Origin: Verrucomicrobiota bacterium
GTDB taxonomy: Bacteria > Verrucomicrobiota > Verrucomicrobiia > Limisphaerales > UBA8199
Assembly (NCBI GenBank): GCA_003176045.1
Contig: PSRM01000360.1
Location: 1-42,610, forward strand
DNA length: 42,610 nt
Direction of reading: 5' to 3'
The notes under the pieces were generated by a model. That model saw only the letters and a list, made by a program, of their open reading frames with translations, had not been told where the DNA came from and ran no database searches. This document shows positions 16,272 through 23,701 of this stretch, one piece after another (position 1 is the stretch's first letter; each line of letters opens with the position of its first letter). Position numbers and translations under genes: made by a program.

Positions 16272-16778
16272 ATGGAAAATCTTGGCGAGAGCGATAAGCG
16301 GCTGTTGGCAGCGGCGGAGGGCTGGCTGGGGCTTGGAGACTGGGAACAGGCAGCGCTGGAGCTGAAAGAGATTCCGTTGCCGATGCAAGGGCATCCCGAG
16401 GTGCTGCGGCTGCGCTGGTACATATTTGCCGCCCAGGGCAAGTGGGTGGCCGCGGGCCAGGTGGCGCGAGCAATCTGCACCGCCTTGCCCACGAGCCCTT
16501 TTGGCTGGATTTGCCTGGCCCAGGCGGCGCACCGGCTCAAGCACACTCGGGAGGCGCGCAATCTCCTGCTCACGGTGGTGGACGAATTCCCACAGGATTA
16601 CAGCATCCGCTACGACCTGGCATGTTATGCGTGCCAGTTGGGTCGCATGGGAGAAGCGTGGTGCTGGCTCGAAAAAGCCATGGCGCTGCCGCACAGCCAT
16701 CGCCTGGATCGAATGGCGCTGGGTGATCCGAACCTGCATCCGCTATGGAAGGCGATGACGGCGAAAGGAGTTAACTGA
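16272..16778 (+). CDS. TPR-repeat protein
   Basis: A 168-residue all-helical protein with about three tetratricopeptide-like repeats. Repeat-type residues are visible in AAAEGWLGLGDWEQAALELKE, in FGWICLAQAAHRLKHTREAR and in SIRYDLACYACQLGRMGEA. It ends WCWLEKAMAL followed by a short tail. No signal peptide or catalytic domain is seen. TPR proteins of this size act as adaptors, so no partner can be named. A paralogue-like TPR protein is coded on the other strand at 17404-18165, but the two share no obvious sequence beyond the repeat pattern. Confidence 0.8.
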   Translation: MENLGESDKRLLAAAEGWLGLGDWEQAALELKEIPLPMQGHPEVLRLRWYIFAAQGKWVAAGQVARAICTALPTSPFGWICLAQAAHRLKHTREARNLLLTVVDEFPQDYSIRYDLACYACQLGRMGEAWCWLEKAMALPHSHRLDRMALGDPNLHPLWKAMTAKGVN

Positions 16779-16830
16779 GTTAATTAAGGTGCCCCTGAGT
16801 TAACTTAATTAACCTAATAACTAAATTAAC
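16779..16830. repeat. TTAATTAAC repeat with 10-bp inverted repeat
   Basis: GTTAATTAAG at 16779-16788 and CTTAATTAAC at 16804-16813 pair perfectly around a 15-base loop directly after the TPR stop codon. More AATTAAC units follow, and a run of six T at 16833-16838. It could act as a weak terminator, but the stem is AT-rich and the T run is displaced. It is related to the array at 11833-11868. Confidence 0.5.
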
Positions 16831-16890
16831 TGCTTTTTTATCGGGCAAGTACCTACTGGCATTGCGTCCTAGGCGCTCTGAGCTTAAGGC

Positions 16891-17400
16891 GTGAGCTTCT
16901 ACGCGAGTTTAAGTACTCTACTGGGACTTGATCTTCAGGCAAAGGAATTGAGCCTCCTCCAGGTTTCACTGCGCGGGATTATTGTCTTTCTGGCGACCCT
17001 GGTGATGGTGCGCCTGGGAAACAAGCGGTTTCTGGCTAAAATGACGGCTTTCGACGCGATCCTGGGATTCATCCTGGCTTCAATGCTGGCACGAGCTGTC
17101 AATGGCTCCTCGCCATTCTTCCCAACGTTGGGTTGCGGGTTTGTTTTGGTGTTTTTGCACCGATTGATCGCGGCTATCGCTTTCTACTGGAAAGGCTTCG
17201 GCGCCCTGGTAAAGGGCCAATCTGAAATCCTGGTCGAGGATGGGAAGCTTAACGAGGAAGCGCTGCGTTCGCACAAGATCTCCGAAGACGACCTGCTGGA
17301 GGAAGCGCGATTGCACGGCAGGGTGGATCACATCCGGCAAATCCAGGAAGCCACGCTCGAGCGCAATGGCCAGGTGAGCGTGATTCCACAAAAAAGATAA
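16891..17400 (+). CDS. DUF421 (YetF-like) membrane protein
   Basis: A 169-residue protein of the DUF421/YetF family. Two or three hydrophobic segments occupy the first half (GIIVFLATLVMVRLGNKRF, FDAILGFILASMLARAVNG, and the segment around LGCGFVLVFLHRL). A soluble C-terminal domain has the family hallmarks, with GQSEILVEDGKLNEEAL followed by EDDLLEEARLHG. The function of the family is poorly known. The chosen start is a GTG; there is no nearby ATG in frame before the first hydrophobic segment. It converges with the TPR gene on the minus strand, with only three bases between stop codons. Confidence 0.88.
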   Translation: MSFYASLSTLLGLDLQAKELSLLQVSLRGIIVFLATLVMVRLGNKRFLAKMTAFDAILGFILASMLARAVNGSSPFFPTLGCGFVLVFLHRLIAAIAFYWKGFGALVKGQSEILVEDGKLNEEALRSHKISEDDLLEEARLHGRVDHIRQIQEATLERNGQVSVIPQKR

Positions 17401-17403
17401 AAT

Positions 17404-18165
17404 CTAAAATTTCAACCTCCGCCACCAGCCCTTGATTCTGGAGCCAAAGCCGCCCTCGGACACGCGGGCGAGCGCAGCGCATTTGGGGTTGAGCTGACGG
17501 GCTTGCGTGAAAGACACCTGGGCAGGCCCGAGCAAGCCAAGCTCCTGCTGACAGCGGCCAAGCTCCAGCCAGAGCAGGAAATGCGTCGCATTCAACTCGA
17601 CGGCCTGCTGGAGCAGCTTCAGCGCAAGAACGAATTGGTCGTAGTAATGGCGAATCCGTGCCGAAAGCCAGAGGACAACCCAGTCGCCCGGCGCCAGCAT
17701 AACGGCTTTTTCGAAGCAATAGTCCGCCCGCGCTTCCTCGCGCGCCAGGAGCACATCGCCCCGAGCCAACCAAACGTATGGTGTGTCGCCTCGCTCTTCG
17801 ATGGAGGCATCCGAAAAAACAATTGCGCCCTGTAAATCACCGCTGCGCCCCAGCGCCACAGCCTTTGCCGCGAGCAACTCGGGCTCGTGCGGAGATCGTT
17901 CGAGCGCCTTATCAGCCCAGAGCCTGGCTTCGCGGAATTCGTTCAACTCGATCAGCGCCCGCACTTGCCCGGTCCAGGCCGCGACGGTTGACGGGTTGAA
18001 CTCGAGTACTTTCGAGTATAGGCGCAAAGCGGATTCGAACTCGCCGTTTTCGAACGCGGCCCTCGCCTCATTGGCATAATGGACATCGTTCTTGACCAGG
18101 GGCTTCGATTCCTCGAACCAGCCCTCCTCCTCTCCGTCGAATTCCAAATTTGAAAAGCGGCTCAT
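17404..18165 (-). CDS. TPR-repeat protein coupled to the AAA+ ATPase gene
   Basis: A 253-residue tetratricopeptide protein. After an acidic N-terminus (FDGEEEGWFEESKP) come about five TPR units, the clearest being ARAAFENGEFESALRLYSKV, the repeat around VRALIELNEFREARLWADKA, and one around ALKLLQQAVELN. It ends in a basic, Trp-rich tail (RIKGWWRRLKF) that could touch membranes or nucleic acid. Its start overlaps the stop of the AAA+ gene by four bases (ATGA type), so the two are almost certainly made together. That suggests this protein is an adaptor or substrate-recruiting partner of the ATPase. The coupling is seen; the partnership is inferred. Confidence 0.85.
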   Translation of the reverse strand: MSRFSNLEFDGEEEGWFEESKPLVKNDVHYANEARAAFENGEFESALRLYSKVLEFNPSTVAAWTGQVRALIELNEFREARLWADKALERSPHEPELLAAKAVALGRSGDLQGAIVFSDASIEERGDTPYVWLARGDVLLAREEARADYCFEKAVMLAPGDWVVLWLSARIRHYYDQFVLALKLLQQAVELNATHFLLWLELGRCQQELGLLGPAQVSFTQARQLNPKCAALARVSEGGFGSRIKGWWRRLKF

Positions 18166-19691
18166 GATCCGTTCCTGGCTACACTGGCATTTCTCGCGCG
18201 GCCTTCGGCCCAGGCTCGGAGGGCGCTGATTTGCTGGTCCATTGTTTTGGCAAGAGGCACCGTCTGAGCCAGGGAGGTGAGAATATGCTCTGTGGTCAGT
18301 TCCTGGCGAGCGTAGAAGGCGTCGTATAGGGCGCTATTGATGGCTTCCTCGATTTCTGCGCCGCTGAAATCGGGGCTGACTTCGGCCAAAGCTTCCAGCG
18401 AGAATCGGGCAGCGTCGCGTCCACGTTTTCCGAGGTGAATGCGAAAGACTTCGAGACGCTCCTCACCACTGGGCAAATCCACGAAGAAAATCTCATCCAA
18501 TCGCCCTTTGCGCAACAGCTCGGGTGGCAACTGAGAAATGTCATTGGCCGTCGCGACGACAAAAACCGGAGCGGTTTTCTCAGAAAGCCAGGTCAGGAAC
18601 GTGCCGAAAACCCGCGCGGTCGTCCCGCCATCGGCGACGCCAGATCCCTGCGAGCCGGAAAACGCCTTGTCAATTTCGTCCACCCAAAGAATGGCCGGGG
18701 CAATGGACTCGGCCACACTAATGGCGCGCCGGACGTTTTCCTCAGACGAACCGACGAGGCTGCCGAACATGCGGCCCATGTCGAAGCGCAAGAGAGGCAA
18801 CTGCCATTGGTTTGAGACGGCCTTGGCGCAGAGGCTCTTACCGCAGCCCTGAACCCCTAGCATGAGTATGCCCTTTGGCGCCGGAAGACCGAAAGCGCGC
18901 GCCTCAGTGGTAAAAGCCATGGCGCGTTTATTCAGCCAATCTTTGAGCACGGCCAGGCCTCCAACGTGTTCGAAGTTCTCAGTGGGGGCGCAGTACTCCA
19001 ACAGACCGTTTTTGCGGATGATCTGCTGCTTTTCGGCAAAAACCTCATTTACGTGATCGCCGCTAAGTGTGCCCTGCTTTATCAGGATTCTCGCGAAGAC
19101 ATTCTCCGCCTCCCCAATAGTCAGGCCCAGGGCAGCCTGGATAAGCCGCTCGCGACCGATATCGTCAAGCTGCACGCGATCCTGTTTATCCTGGCCAATA
19201 TCGGCGATGATGGTTTCGAGCAGCTCAAACAGGTCATCACGGGAAGGGAGAGGAAAGTTGAGCACGGTGATTTCTTTCTCCAACTCGGTCGGAATCTCCA
19301 TTACCGGCGAGATGAGGATGATGGTCTTGGCGCTGTTCTTCAGGTGCAGAGCGATTTCTTTGAGTTTCCGAATGATCGCGACGTTGCCCTTCGTAAGAAA
19401 AGGATGGAGATCTTTGAAAATGTAAATGGCCGGTTCAACTTGCTCGATCACGTGATCAAGCGCAGCGAGTGGTTCTTTCGTGCTGGCGTTACGAGCTTTC
19501 TGGGCCTGGATGGATGTCCCCGCGGGAACAATGCCGGTGCCCAGGCTCCACTCAAACAGACGTTTTTGGCGTCTTTTCGCGAGTTCGAGGACATCGTCTT
19601 GTGTGCGCAGCTCTTCGCTCGAGATGACGTAGAGGATCGGGTAACGTGCCCGGACGAGTGTCTCGAGTTCGGTTTGGAAGCCGCTTGCCAT
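18162..19691 (-). CDS. Ycf46-like AAA+ ATPase
   Basis: A 509-residue AAA+ protein with the Ycf46-type layout. The N-terminal half ([20 protein letters not shown], then [15 protein letters not shown]) looks like a degenerate ATPase domain. The C-terminal AAA domain has Walker A GVQGCGKS (279-286), Walker B ILWVDEID (334-341), sensor 1 in VATAND and an arginine finger in LLRKGRLDE (Arg397). Ycf46-type proteins in cyanobacteria and algal plastids have been linked to inorganic carbon use; no such link is implied here. It heads a two-gene unit with the TPR protein. The 5' region holds the inverted repeat at 19717-19776. Confidence 0.88.
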   Translation of the reverse strand: MASGFQTELETLVRARYPILYVISSEELRTQDDVLELAKRRQKRLFEWSLGTGIVPAGTSIQAQKARNASTKEPLAALDHVIEQVEPAIYIFKDLHPFLTKGNVAIIRKLKEIALHLKNSAKTIILISPVMEIPTELEKEITVLNFPLPSRDDLFELLETIIADIGQDKQDRVQLDDIGRERLIQAALGLTIGEAENVFARILIKQGTLSGDHVNEVFAEKQQIIRKNGLLEYCAPTENFEHVGGLAVLKDWLNKRAMAFTTEARAFGLPAPKGILMLGVQGCGKSLCAKAVSNQWQLPLLRFDMGRMFGSLVGSSEENVRRAISVAESIAPAILWVDEIDKAFSGSQGSGVADGGTTARVFGTFLTWLSEKTAPVFVVATANDISQLPPELLRKGRLDEIFFVDLPSGEERLEVFRIHLGKRGRDAARFSLEALAEVSPDFSGAEIEEAINSALYDAFYARQELTTEHILTSLAQTVPLAKTMDQQISALRAWAEGRARNASVARNGS

Positions 19692-19716
19692 AGGCAGGCC
19701 TTATCACTTCAAATCT

Positions 19717-19776
19717 AACCACGAATAAACACGAATGAACACTAATAATTCGTGTTTAGTCGTGTTCATCCTTGGT
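19717..19776. repeat. AACCACGAATAAACACGAAT inverted repeat
   Basis: 19717-19742 (AACCACGAATAAACACGAAT, then GAACAC) pairs imperfectly with 19752-19776. Single-arm relatives lie at 2371-2405 and 34387-34415. It sits upstream of the AAA+ gene start and downstream of the small gene on the same strand. Confidence 0.7.
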
Positions 19777-19798
19777 GATGATTTGATCGCCACACCCG

Positions 19799-20026
19799 CT
19801 AAGATCCAAACAGCCGGCGCCACCAGGGACGGGGCGGAGCGGGGATGGGTGAGATCGAGTCGTGGAGGCGATGGGCGATGGCGGTGGGCACGGACGTACC
19901 GGCGGCGTCCTCTCGCAACATCTCTTCGACAGTCGCGAACTCGCGGACGGTTGAGGCTTGAGTTTGTTGCTCGGCGGTTTGTTGAACTTCTTTTTCTTCG
20001 GATGTGAGTTTGGTATGGCGTTTCAT
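19799..20026 (-). CDS. Small hypothetical protein downstream of the sigma factor
   Basis: A 75-residue protein starting MKRHTKLTSEEKEVQ. It has a Gln/Glu-rich helix, a segment REFATVEEMLREDAAGTSVP and a proline-rich, Trp/Arg-rich end (PPRPWWRRLFGS). The pattern 'ATVEEMLREDA...VPPAIAxRL...WWRRxFG' is one I associate with small Verrucomicrobiota proteins coded next to ECF sigma factors. It may serve as a short regulator or anchor, but nothing shows this directly. The longer frame to 20074 is rejected because its added N-terminus matches nothing. The sigma gene upstream is separated from it by the 99-bp triplicate repeat. Confidence 0.6.
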   Translation of the reverse strand: MKRHTKLTSEEKEVQQTAEQQTQASTVREFATVEEMLREDAAGTSVPTAIAHRLHDSISPIPAPPRPWWRRLFGS

Positions 20027-20092
20027 AACTGCTTTGTTACCGCGGACGGTGCGGATCGCGCGGATAAAGTGCAAAAAGTGGTCTAGCCTGTT

Positions 20093-20391
20093 TCATAACT
20101 GGACCCTCGAACGCCGCGTGAGGGCACGCGGCCCACAGAAGCGATAATTGCCTGACCTTGGAGGCCGGGTCCCACGACCCGGCGAACTTGTGCATAATTG
20201 GACCCTCGAACGTCGCGTGAGGGCACGCGGCCTACAGGAGCGATAATTGGCGAACCCTGTAGGCCGGGTCCCCCGACCCGGCGAACTGGTGCATAATTGG
20301 ACCCTCGAACGCCGCGTGAGGGCACGCGGCCTACAGAAGCGATAATTGGCTGACGTTGTAGGCCGGGTCCCCTGACCCGGCGAACTGGTGC
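20093..20391. repeat. 99-bp tandem repeat, three copies
   Basis: Units begin at about 20094, 20193 and 20292, marked by CATAAYTGGACCCTCGAACG, exactly 99 bases apart and highly similar. Each unit contains two hairpins: CCTCGAACGCCGCGTGAGG with CACGCGGCC, and GGCCGGGTCCCCTGACCCGG. No spacers are present, so it is not a CRISPR. It lies between the ECF sigma gene and the small downstream gene, so it would be transcribed as three double-hairpin units. Confidence 0.92.
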
Positions 20392-20425
20392 GATTAATAA
20401 GCTAGAGACTGTGTTCATACAAATC

Positions 20426-20989
20426 TCAGGCAGTTTTTTCGAACAGGGCGGCGAACGCTTTGCGGGCGCGGTGGAGTTTGCCGCGGACGGCGTCGGATGA
20501 TTGGTTGGTGAGCGCGCCAACCTCGTCGTAGCTCATTTGCTCATCAGCCACGAGCAGCAGGAGCAAGCGGTATTCCTTGGGCAACCCATCCAGCGCCTGT
20601 TGGATGCGTTGGCCCAGTTCGCGGGTCTCGAGGACACGCAGGGGTGAATCGGTGCGCGCGGGGGTGGTTTCCCAGAGGACTTCGTTGGCGTTCGAATACA
20701 TGTGCCGCTCGTGCCAGCTTTGCTGGATGTTGCGGCAGTGATTGATCGCAATGCGATAAAGCCAGGTGCGCCAGGAGGATTGGCCGCGGAACTGGTCCAT
20801 TTTGCGATAGGCCTTGAGGAACACGTCATGGGTGGCGTCCTCGGCCTTTTGTGGATCGCTCAGCAACCGCAAGGCCAGATAGTAAATGGCGCGGCTGTGT
20901 TCGGTGTAAAGGTCAGCAAATTTACTCGGCGCCAGCCCTGCGCCCGGGGCCTTAGGCGTGGCACTGTCTGAAACGGGTTGGACGGCCAT
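20426..20989 (-). CDS. ECF RNA polymerase sigma factor
   Basis: A 187-residue ECF-type sigma-70 factor. Region 2 is clear (FADLYTEHSRAIYYLALRLL, DATHDVFLKAYRKMDQFRG, and SSWRTWLYRIAINHC), as is region 4 (LDGLPKEYRLLLLLVADEQ, then MSYDEVGALTNQSSDAVRGK). It directs RNA polymerase to a stress or envelope regulon that cannot be read from here. The frame opens at a TTG (20998), but ATG 20989 (MAVQPVSD) is the better start. No anti-sigma factor is recognisable beside it; the small protein coded 400 bases downstream is the only candidate. Confidence 0.92.
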   Translation of the reverse strand: MAVQPVSDSATPKAPGAGLAPSKFADLYTEHSRAIYYLALRLLSDPQKAEDATHDVFLKAYRKMDQFRGQSSWRTWLYRIAINHCRNIQQSWHERHMYSNANEVLWETTPARTDSPLRVLETRELGQRIQQALDGLPKEYRLLLLLVADEQMSYDEVGALTNQSSDAVRGKLHRARKAFAALFEKTA

Positions 20990-21047
20990 GTAGCTCAATA
21001 CCTATTAGACCGGGAATCGGGGAGAAAGTCACGTCCGACGTGGGGGG

Positions 21048-21079
21048 ATTTATGATTTATGAATTATGATTTATGATTT
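21048..21079. repeat. ATTTATG heptamer array
   Basis: Four to five units of ATTTATG/AATTATG with a 7-base period lie upstream of the sigma gene and of the MITE-like copy B. They are part of the 521-bp divergent region 20990-21510, which otherwise holds only copy B and a purine-rich GAAGACAAAGTGAAAGACAA stretch (about 21420-21440). Confidence 0.75.
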
Positions 21080-21134
21080 GGGTGGGGCGGCGCCGCGCAT
21101 TTATATGTTAAGAGCGCATAGAAAGCGGCCAAAA

Positions 21135-21362
21135 AAAAGCGGTCCCGATTGCTATCGGGACACTCACTAGAAACAAAACCTGGATTTCATCACGTAACTC
21201 TATGAACATCAGCAACTTATATGCTTTTTGCTCCACTTGGAGAAATGTTTCTATTCGAGGCTAATATCAGCCCTGGTTTGCAAGCTCCAAACGCTTCGCG
21301 AGTCCTTGAGCGCGTACTTCTTCCCGAAGCGTTTGGAGTGCGCGGCATTCCCGCGCTTTCGT
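21135..21362. repeat. MITE-like repeat element, copy B
   Basis: This shares the interior of copy A (3724-3941). From ACTAGAAACAAAACCTG to the AAGCTCCAAACGCTTCGCGA stretch the two align end to end with scattered changes, and both finish with a TTTGGAGTGC-hairpin-GCTTTCG module. The left end has the same constant bases (AAAGCG...CACTC) but a different inner hairpin, GTCCCGATTGCTATCGGGAC. So the constant flanks carry interchangeable palindromes. Confidence 0.8.
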
Positions 21363-21499
21363 TTTCGCGCACGGCAAGATGGCCACGCGAGCCTGAAACA
21401 CTTAAAGACAAAACAAAGTGGAAGACAAAGTGAAAGACAAAGTCTCAGCAAAGGGGCTTGCTCATTGGGGATGGTCCGGGTAAGGTCCGACCACCAATT

Positions 21500-21504
21500 A
21501 AGGA
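21500..21504 (+). promoter_or_regulatory. Shine-Dalgarno site for the beta-propeller gene
   Basis: AAGGA lies six bases before the ATG at 21511. It is one of very few well-spaced Shine-Dalgarno sites in this window, and it supports the chosen start. Confidence 0.7.
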
Positions 21505-21510
21505 AACCAA

Positions 21511-22593
21511 ATGAAACCAAACTTACACTTTTCTCAGAGTATAGCCCTAAGTGGACTGATCCTCACGGTTACAATGTCTGCCTCCGGGGCGGACTCGCCT
21601 TCCAAACCCTACAAGATTCTGCAAATGACGCAGACGATGGGGACCGGCGCGATAGATTATGTGTATGCGGACAATGCGAACCGGCGGCTTTATGTTCCGC
21701 GCGGCAATCAAGTGCTGGTATTCGACCTGGATAGCCTTAAGGAGGCGGGCAAGATTAATGACGCACGCGCCCGAGGCGTGGCCGTGGACCCAAAATCACA
21801 GCACGGTTTCTGTAGTAGCAGTCCGGTGGTAATGTGGGACGCTAAAACTCTGGAGACGATCAAGACCATCGAGGTGCAGGGCCGCCCGGATGGAATCCTT
21901 TACGAGCCACTGACAGAGCGAATTTATGTTCTAAGCCACAGCCAACCCAACGCAACAGTGATCAATGCCAAGGACGGCACGATCGCGGGCACGATTGATT
22001 TGGGCGGCGCCCCTGAGCAGGGCGCCAGCGACGGCAAGGGCCATCTCTATATTGATCTCGAGGACAAAGACCAAGTCGCGGTAGTGGATGTGAAAGATTT
22101 AAAAGTGACCGCCCATTATGACTTGGCCGGGAAAGGGGGAGGCCCGGCAGGTTTGGGCCTGGATATTAAAAATCATCTTCTATTCGCGATGTGCCACGAT
22201 CCGCAGACCTGCGTTGTCCTGAATGCCGAAGATGGAAAGATCATTACCACACTGCCAATCGGTCGTGGAACAGACAGCGGCGGTTTTAATCCGAATACCA
22301 TGGAGGCCTTTAGTTCACAAGGCGATGGCACGCTGACCATCATCAAAGAAACCAGCCCAACCACGTTTGAAGTTGAGCAGACCGTGCAAACCAAGCCCCG
22401 TGCCAAGACCTGCACGCTGGATACAAAGAACGACCATATTGTGCTCATCTGCGTGGAACCAGCGCCGGCGGGGGCGGCAGGCACCACCAATGCCGCCGCT
22501 GCCACGGCCAGCGCCGACCAGGCCAGCCGCAAGCAAGGCGGCCGAAAAGGCGGCGGGCCGGGGATGCTGGATGTCATTGTGGTAGGGCGGTGA
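21511..22593 (+). CDS. Secreted YVTN/NHL-type beta-propeller protein
   Basis: A 360-residue exported protein. A signal peptide (hydrophobic ALSGLILTVTMSASG, probable cut near ASGADS) precedes a row of roughly 40-residue repeats of the YVTN-type seven-bladed propeller. Examples are NRRLYVPRGNQVLVFDLDSL, ERIYVLSHSQPNATVINAKD, GHLYIDLEDKDQVAVVDVKD and TCVVLNAEDGKIITTLPIG. A low-complexity Ala/Gly/Lys tail (about 315-350) ends in LDVIVVGR. Such proteins bind partners or ligands in the envelope; no catalytic role is implied. A good Shine-Dalgarno site supports the start. It stands alone, with repeat-rich DNA on both sides. Confidence 0.88.
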   Translation: MKPNLHFSQSIALSGLILTVTMSASGADSPSKPYKILQMTQTMGTGAIDYVYADNANRRLYVPRGNQVLVFDLDSLKEAGKINDARARGVAVDPKSQHGFCSSSPVVMWDAKTLETIKTIEVQGRPDGILYEPLTERIYVLSHSQPNATVINAKDGTIAGTIDLGGAPEQGASDGKGHLYIDLEDKDQVAVVDVKDLKVTAHYDLAGKGGGPAGLGLDIKNHLLFAMCHDPQTCVVLNAEDGKIITTLPIGRGTDSGGFNPNTMEAFSSQGDGTLTIIKETSPTTFEVEQTVQTKPRAKTCTLDTKNDHIVLICVEPAPAGAAGTTNAAAATASADQASRKQGGRKGGGPGMLDVIVVGR

Positions 22594-22699
22594 GAAGAGA
22601 CCACGAGACCACAAGACTACAAGACCACTGGCCAATGAACCAAGAAGGGTTCAGAGTTCAGGCGAGAGGCCTTGGGCAATTCTCTTAATCCCCATCCCG

Positions 22700-22930
22700 T
22701 TCGCTTTACGATTTACGATTTACGATTTGCGCGGTTCTCGTGGATACGATGACGAGAGGCTGTTGGCACCGAGTTTAGATTAGGATTAAGAGAAAGATTA
22801 AGATTAAGAACACCCTGCGCTCTGGCCTCTGATTTCTGACTTCTGACTCTGTTTCGCCCCTCGCCCCTACTCTCTTTACCGTCCGCACTTCCGGCGTTTG
22901 ACTTTGGACTTTGGACTTTGGACTTTGGTC
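22700..22930. repeat. Cluster of four different short-period arrays
   Basis: Within the 407-bp gap 22594-23000 lie ATTTACG x3 (22708-22730), a GATTAAG/AGATTA array (22774-22808), TTCTGAC x3 (22827-22849) and TTTGGAC x4 (22893-22928). Most have a 7-base period. Read on the other strand, the last is CAAAGTC, the unit also found inside the sucB linker, and TTCTGAC rotates to AGAAGTC, one base from CGAAGTC. No gene is present. Confidence 0.8.
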
Positions 22931-22954
22931 TCTCTCGCCTTGGTGGGTAATCCA

Positions 22955-22983
22955 CCCGGTTGACATATCAAAATTTAACCGGG
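22955..22983. promoter_or_regulatory. CCCGGTT/AACCGGG inverted repeat with TTGACA
   Basis: Seven-base arms at 22955-22961 and 22977-22983 flank an AT-rich core just upstream of the small gene at 23001. A TTGACA (22960-22965) overlaps the left arm, but no convincing -10 box follows at normal spacing. It may be an operator or leader hairpin; the support is weak. Confidence 0.3.
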
Positions 22984-23000
22984 AGTGTGCGATTGTGTAT

Positions 23001-23402
23001 ATGAAAGTAAGAGCGCCAACAGCATCTAAATCGCGGGGCCGGGCCACTGTGGTGCGTCCGAGCCGGAAAAGTTTTTCTATGGTCAAGCGTCAAGCTTCTA
23101 ACCGCAAAGGTTCTGGCAATTCAGGTGGCCGGGGCCGGTCAGCCGACGCGACCACGAACCACCAGGAAATTCGCAGGTGGGCTGAATCGAGGGGAGGCCA
23201 GCCGGCGATGATCATTCGCGGTTCCAAAGGCCGAAAGCCCGAAGGCGTCCTGCGGATCGAATTTCAAGGGGGCCGTTCTTCGGAAGCCTTGACTCCCATT
23301 ACGTGGGACGAATGGTTTATGCTATTCGATGAGAGGCGGCTTGCTTTTCTGAAGCAGGACAGCAGATCCAGCAAATTCAACAAGCTGGTGGGCAGGGATT
23401 GA
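23001..23402 (+). CDS. Conserved hypothetical protein, HxEIRRWAExRGG family
   Basis: A 133-residue protein. A basic, low-complexity N-terminus (about 1-55) leads to a conserved C-terminal domain with TNHQEIRRWAESRGGQPAMI, GVLRIEFQGG, ITWDEWFMLFDERRLAFL and SKFNKLVGRD. I recall this C-terminal pattern from small proteins spread across soil bacteria, with no established function. The domain is short and looks like a DNA- or RNA-binding or adaptor module, which is inference only. ATG 23001 is chosen because the upstream frame runs through a TTTGGAC array. Confidence 0.75.
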   Translation: MKVRAPTASKSRGRATVVRPSRKSFSMVKRQASNRKGSGNSGGRGRSADATTNHQEIRRWAESRGGQPAMIIRGSKGRKPEGVLRIEFQGGRSSEALTPITWDEWFMLFDERRLAFLKQDSRSSKFNKLVGRD

Positions 23403-23441
23403 TTCCTGTAGGAGCCGACGTGAGGTGGCTCTCGGGATAAA

Positions 23442-23471
23442 CCCGAAGTCCGAAATCCGAAGTCCGAAATT
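23442..23471. repeat. CGAAGTC/CGAAATC heptamer array
   Basis: Alternating CGAAGTC and CGAAATC units. The two differ by one base, and CGAAGTC differs by one base from the CAAAGTC type. The array lies in the 299-bp gap 23403-23701, which holds no gene. Confidence 0.8.
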
Positions 23472-23502
23472 GAACGGAGCCTCGTGCGCGCATGGCTGGG
23501 CG

Positions 23503-23679
23503 GGGGCTTTAGCCCGGTGAAGTGACGCGGACGATTGCGGAAAACTGTTTATAACAGTTTGGAAAATCGTAGAAAGCCGTTAGACCCGAATATAGCGGAG
23601 TGTGAAATATGCGGGTAGAACGGCTTGCTTCCGCACCGATGTCTTTTCCACCGTGCTAAGGCCGCGGTGGTTAATGAGA
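23503..23679. repeat. Palindromic element, copy 2 (diverged)
   Basis: This has the same plan as 9982-10131: GGCTTTAGCCCGGTG on the left, an inner AACTGTTTATAACAGTTT palindrome, an AAAGCCGTT...AACGGCTT pair, and CTAAGGCCGCGGTGGTTAAT on the right. The inner spacer is longer than in copy 1 and the arms have several changes. It lies 22 bases beyond the 3' end of sucB. Confidence 0.75.
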
Positions 23680-23701
23680 CATTCAGTTCAAGCGAGGTCA
23701 C

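Noticed and set aside
19692-19798. Small plus-strand frame at 19735-20007
   Set aside because: It is built from the inverted repeat and is antisense to the small gene at 19799-20026; no domain is recognisable.
20093-20391. Possible CRISPR array
   Set aside because: The units are 99 bases and directly adjacent, with no unique spacers and no cas genes.
20083-20520. Minus-strand open frame with VGGPGLQG-type repeats
   Set aside because: It is the translation of the 99-bp palindromic triplicate and overlaps the sigma factor gene in another frame.
21511-22593. Quinohemoprotein or amine dehydrogenase
   Set aside because: The propeller repeats fit YVTN/NHL-type proteins, and no cofactor-binding or catalytic motif was seen.
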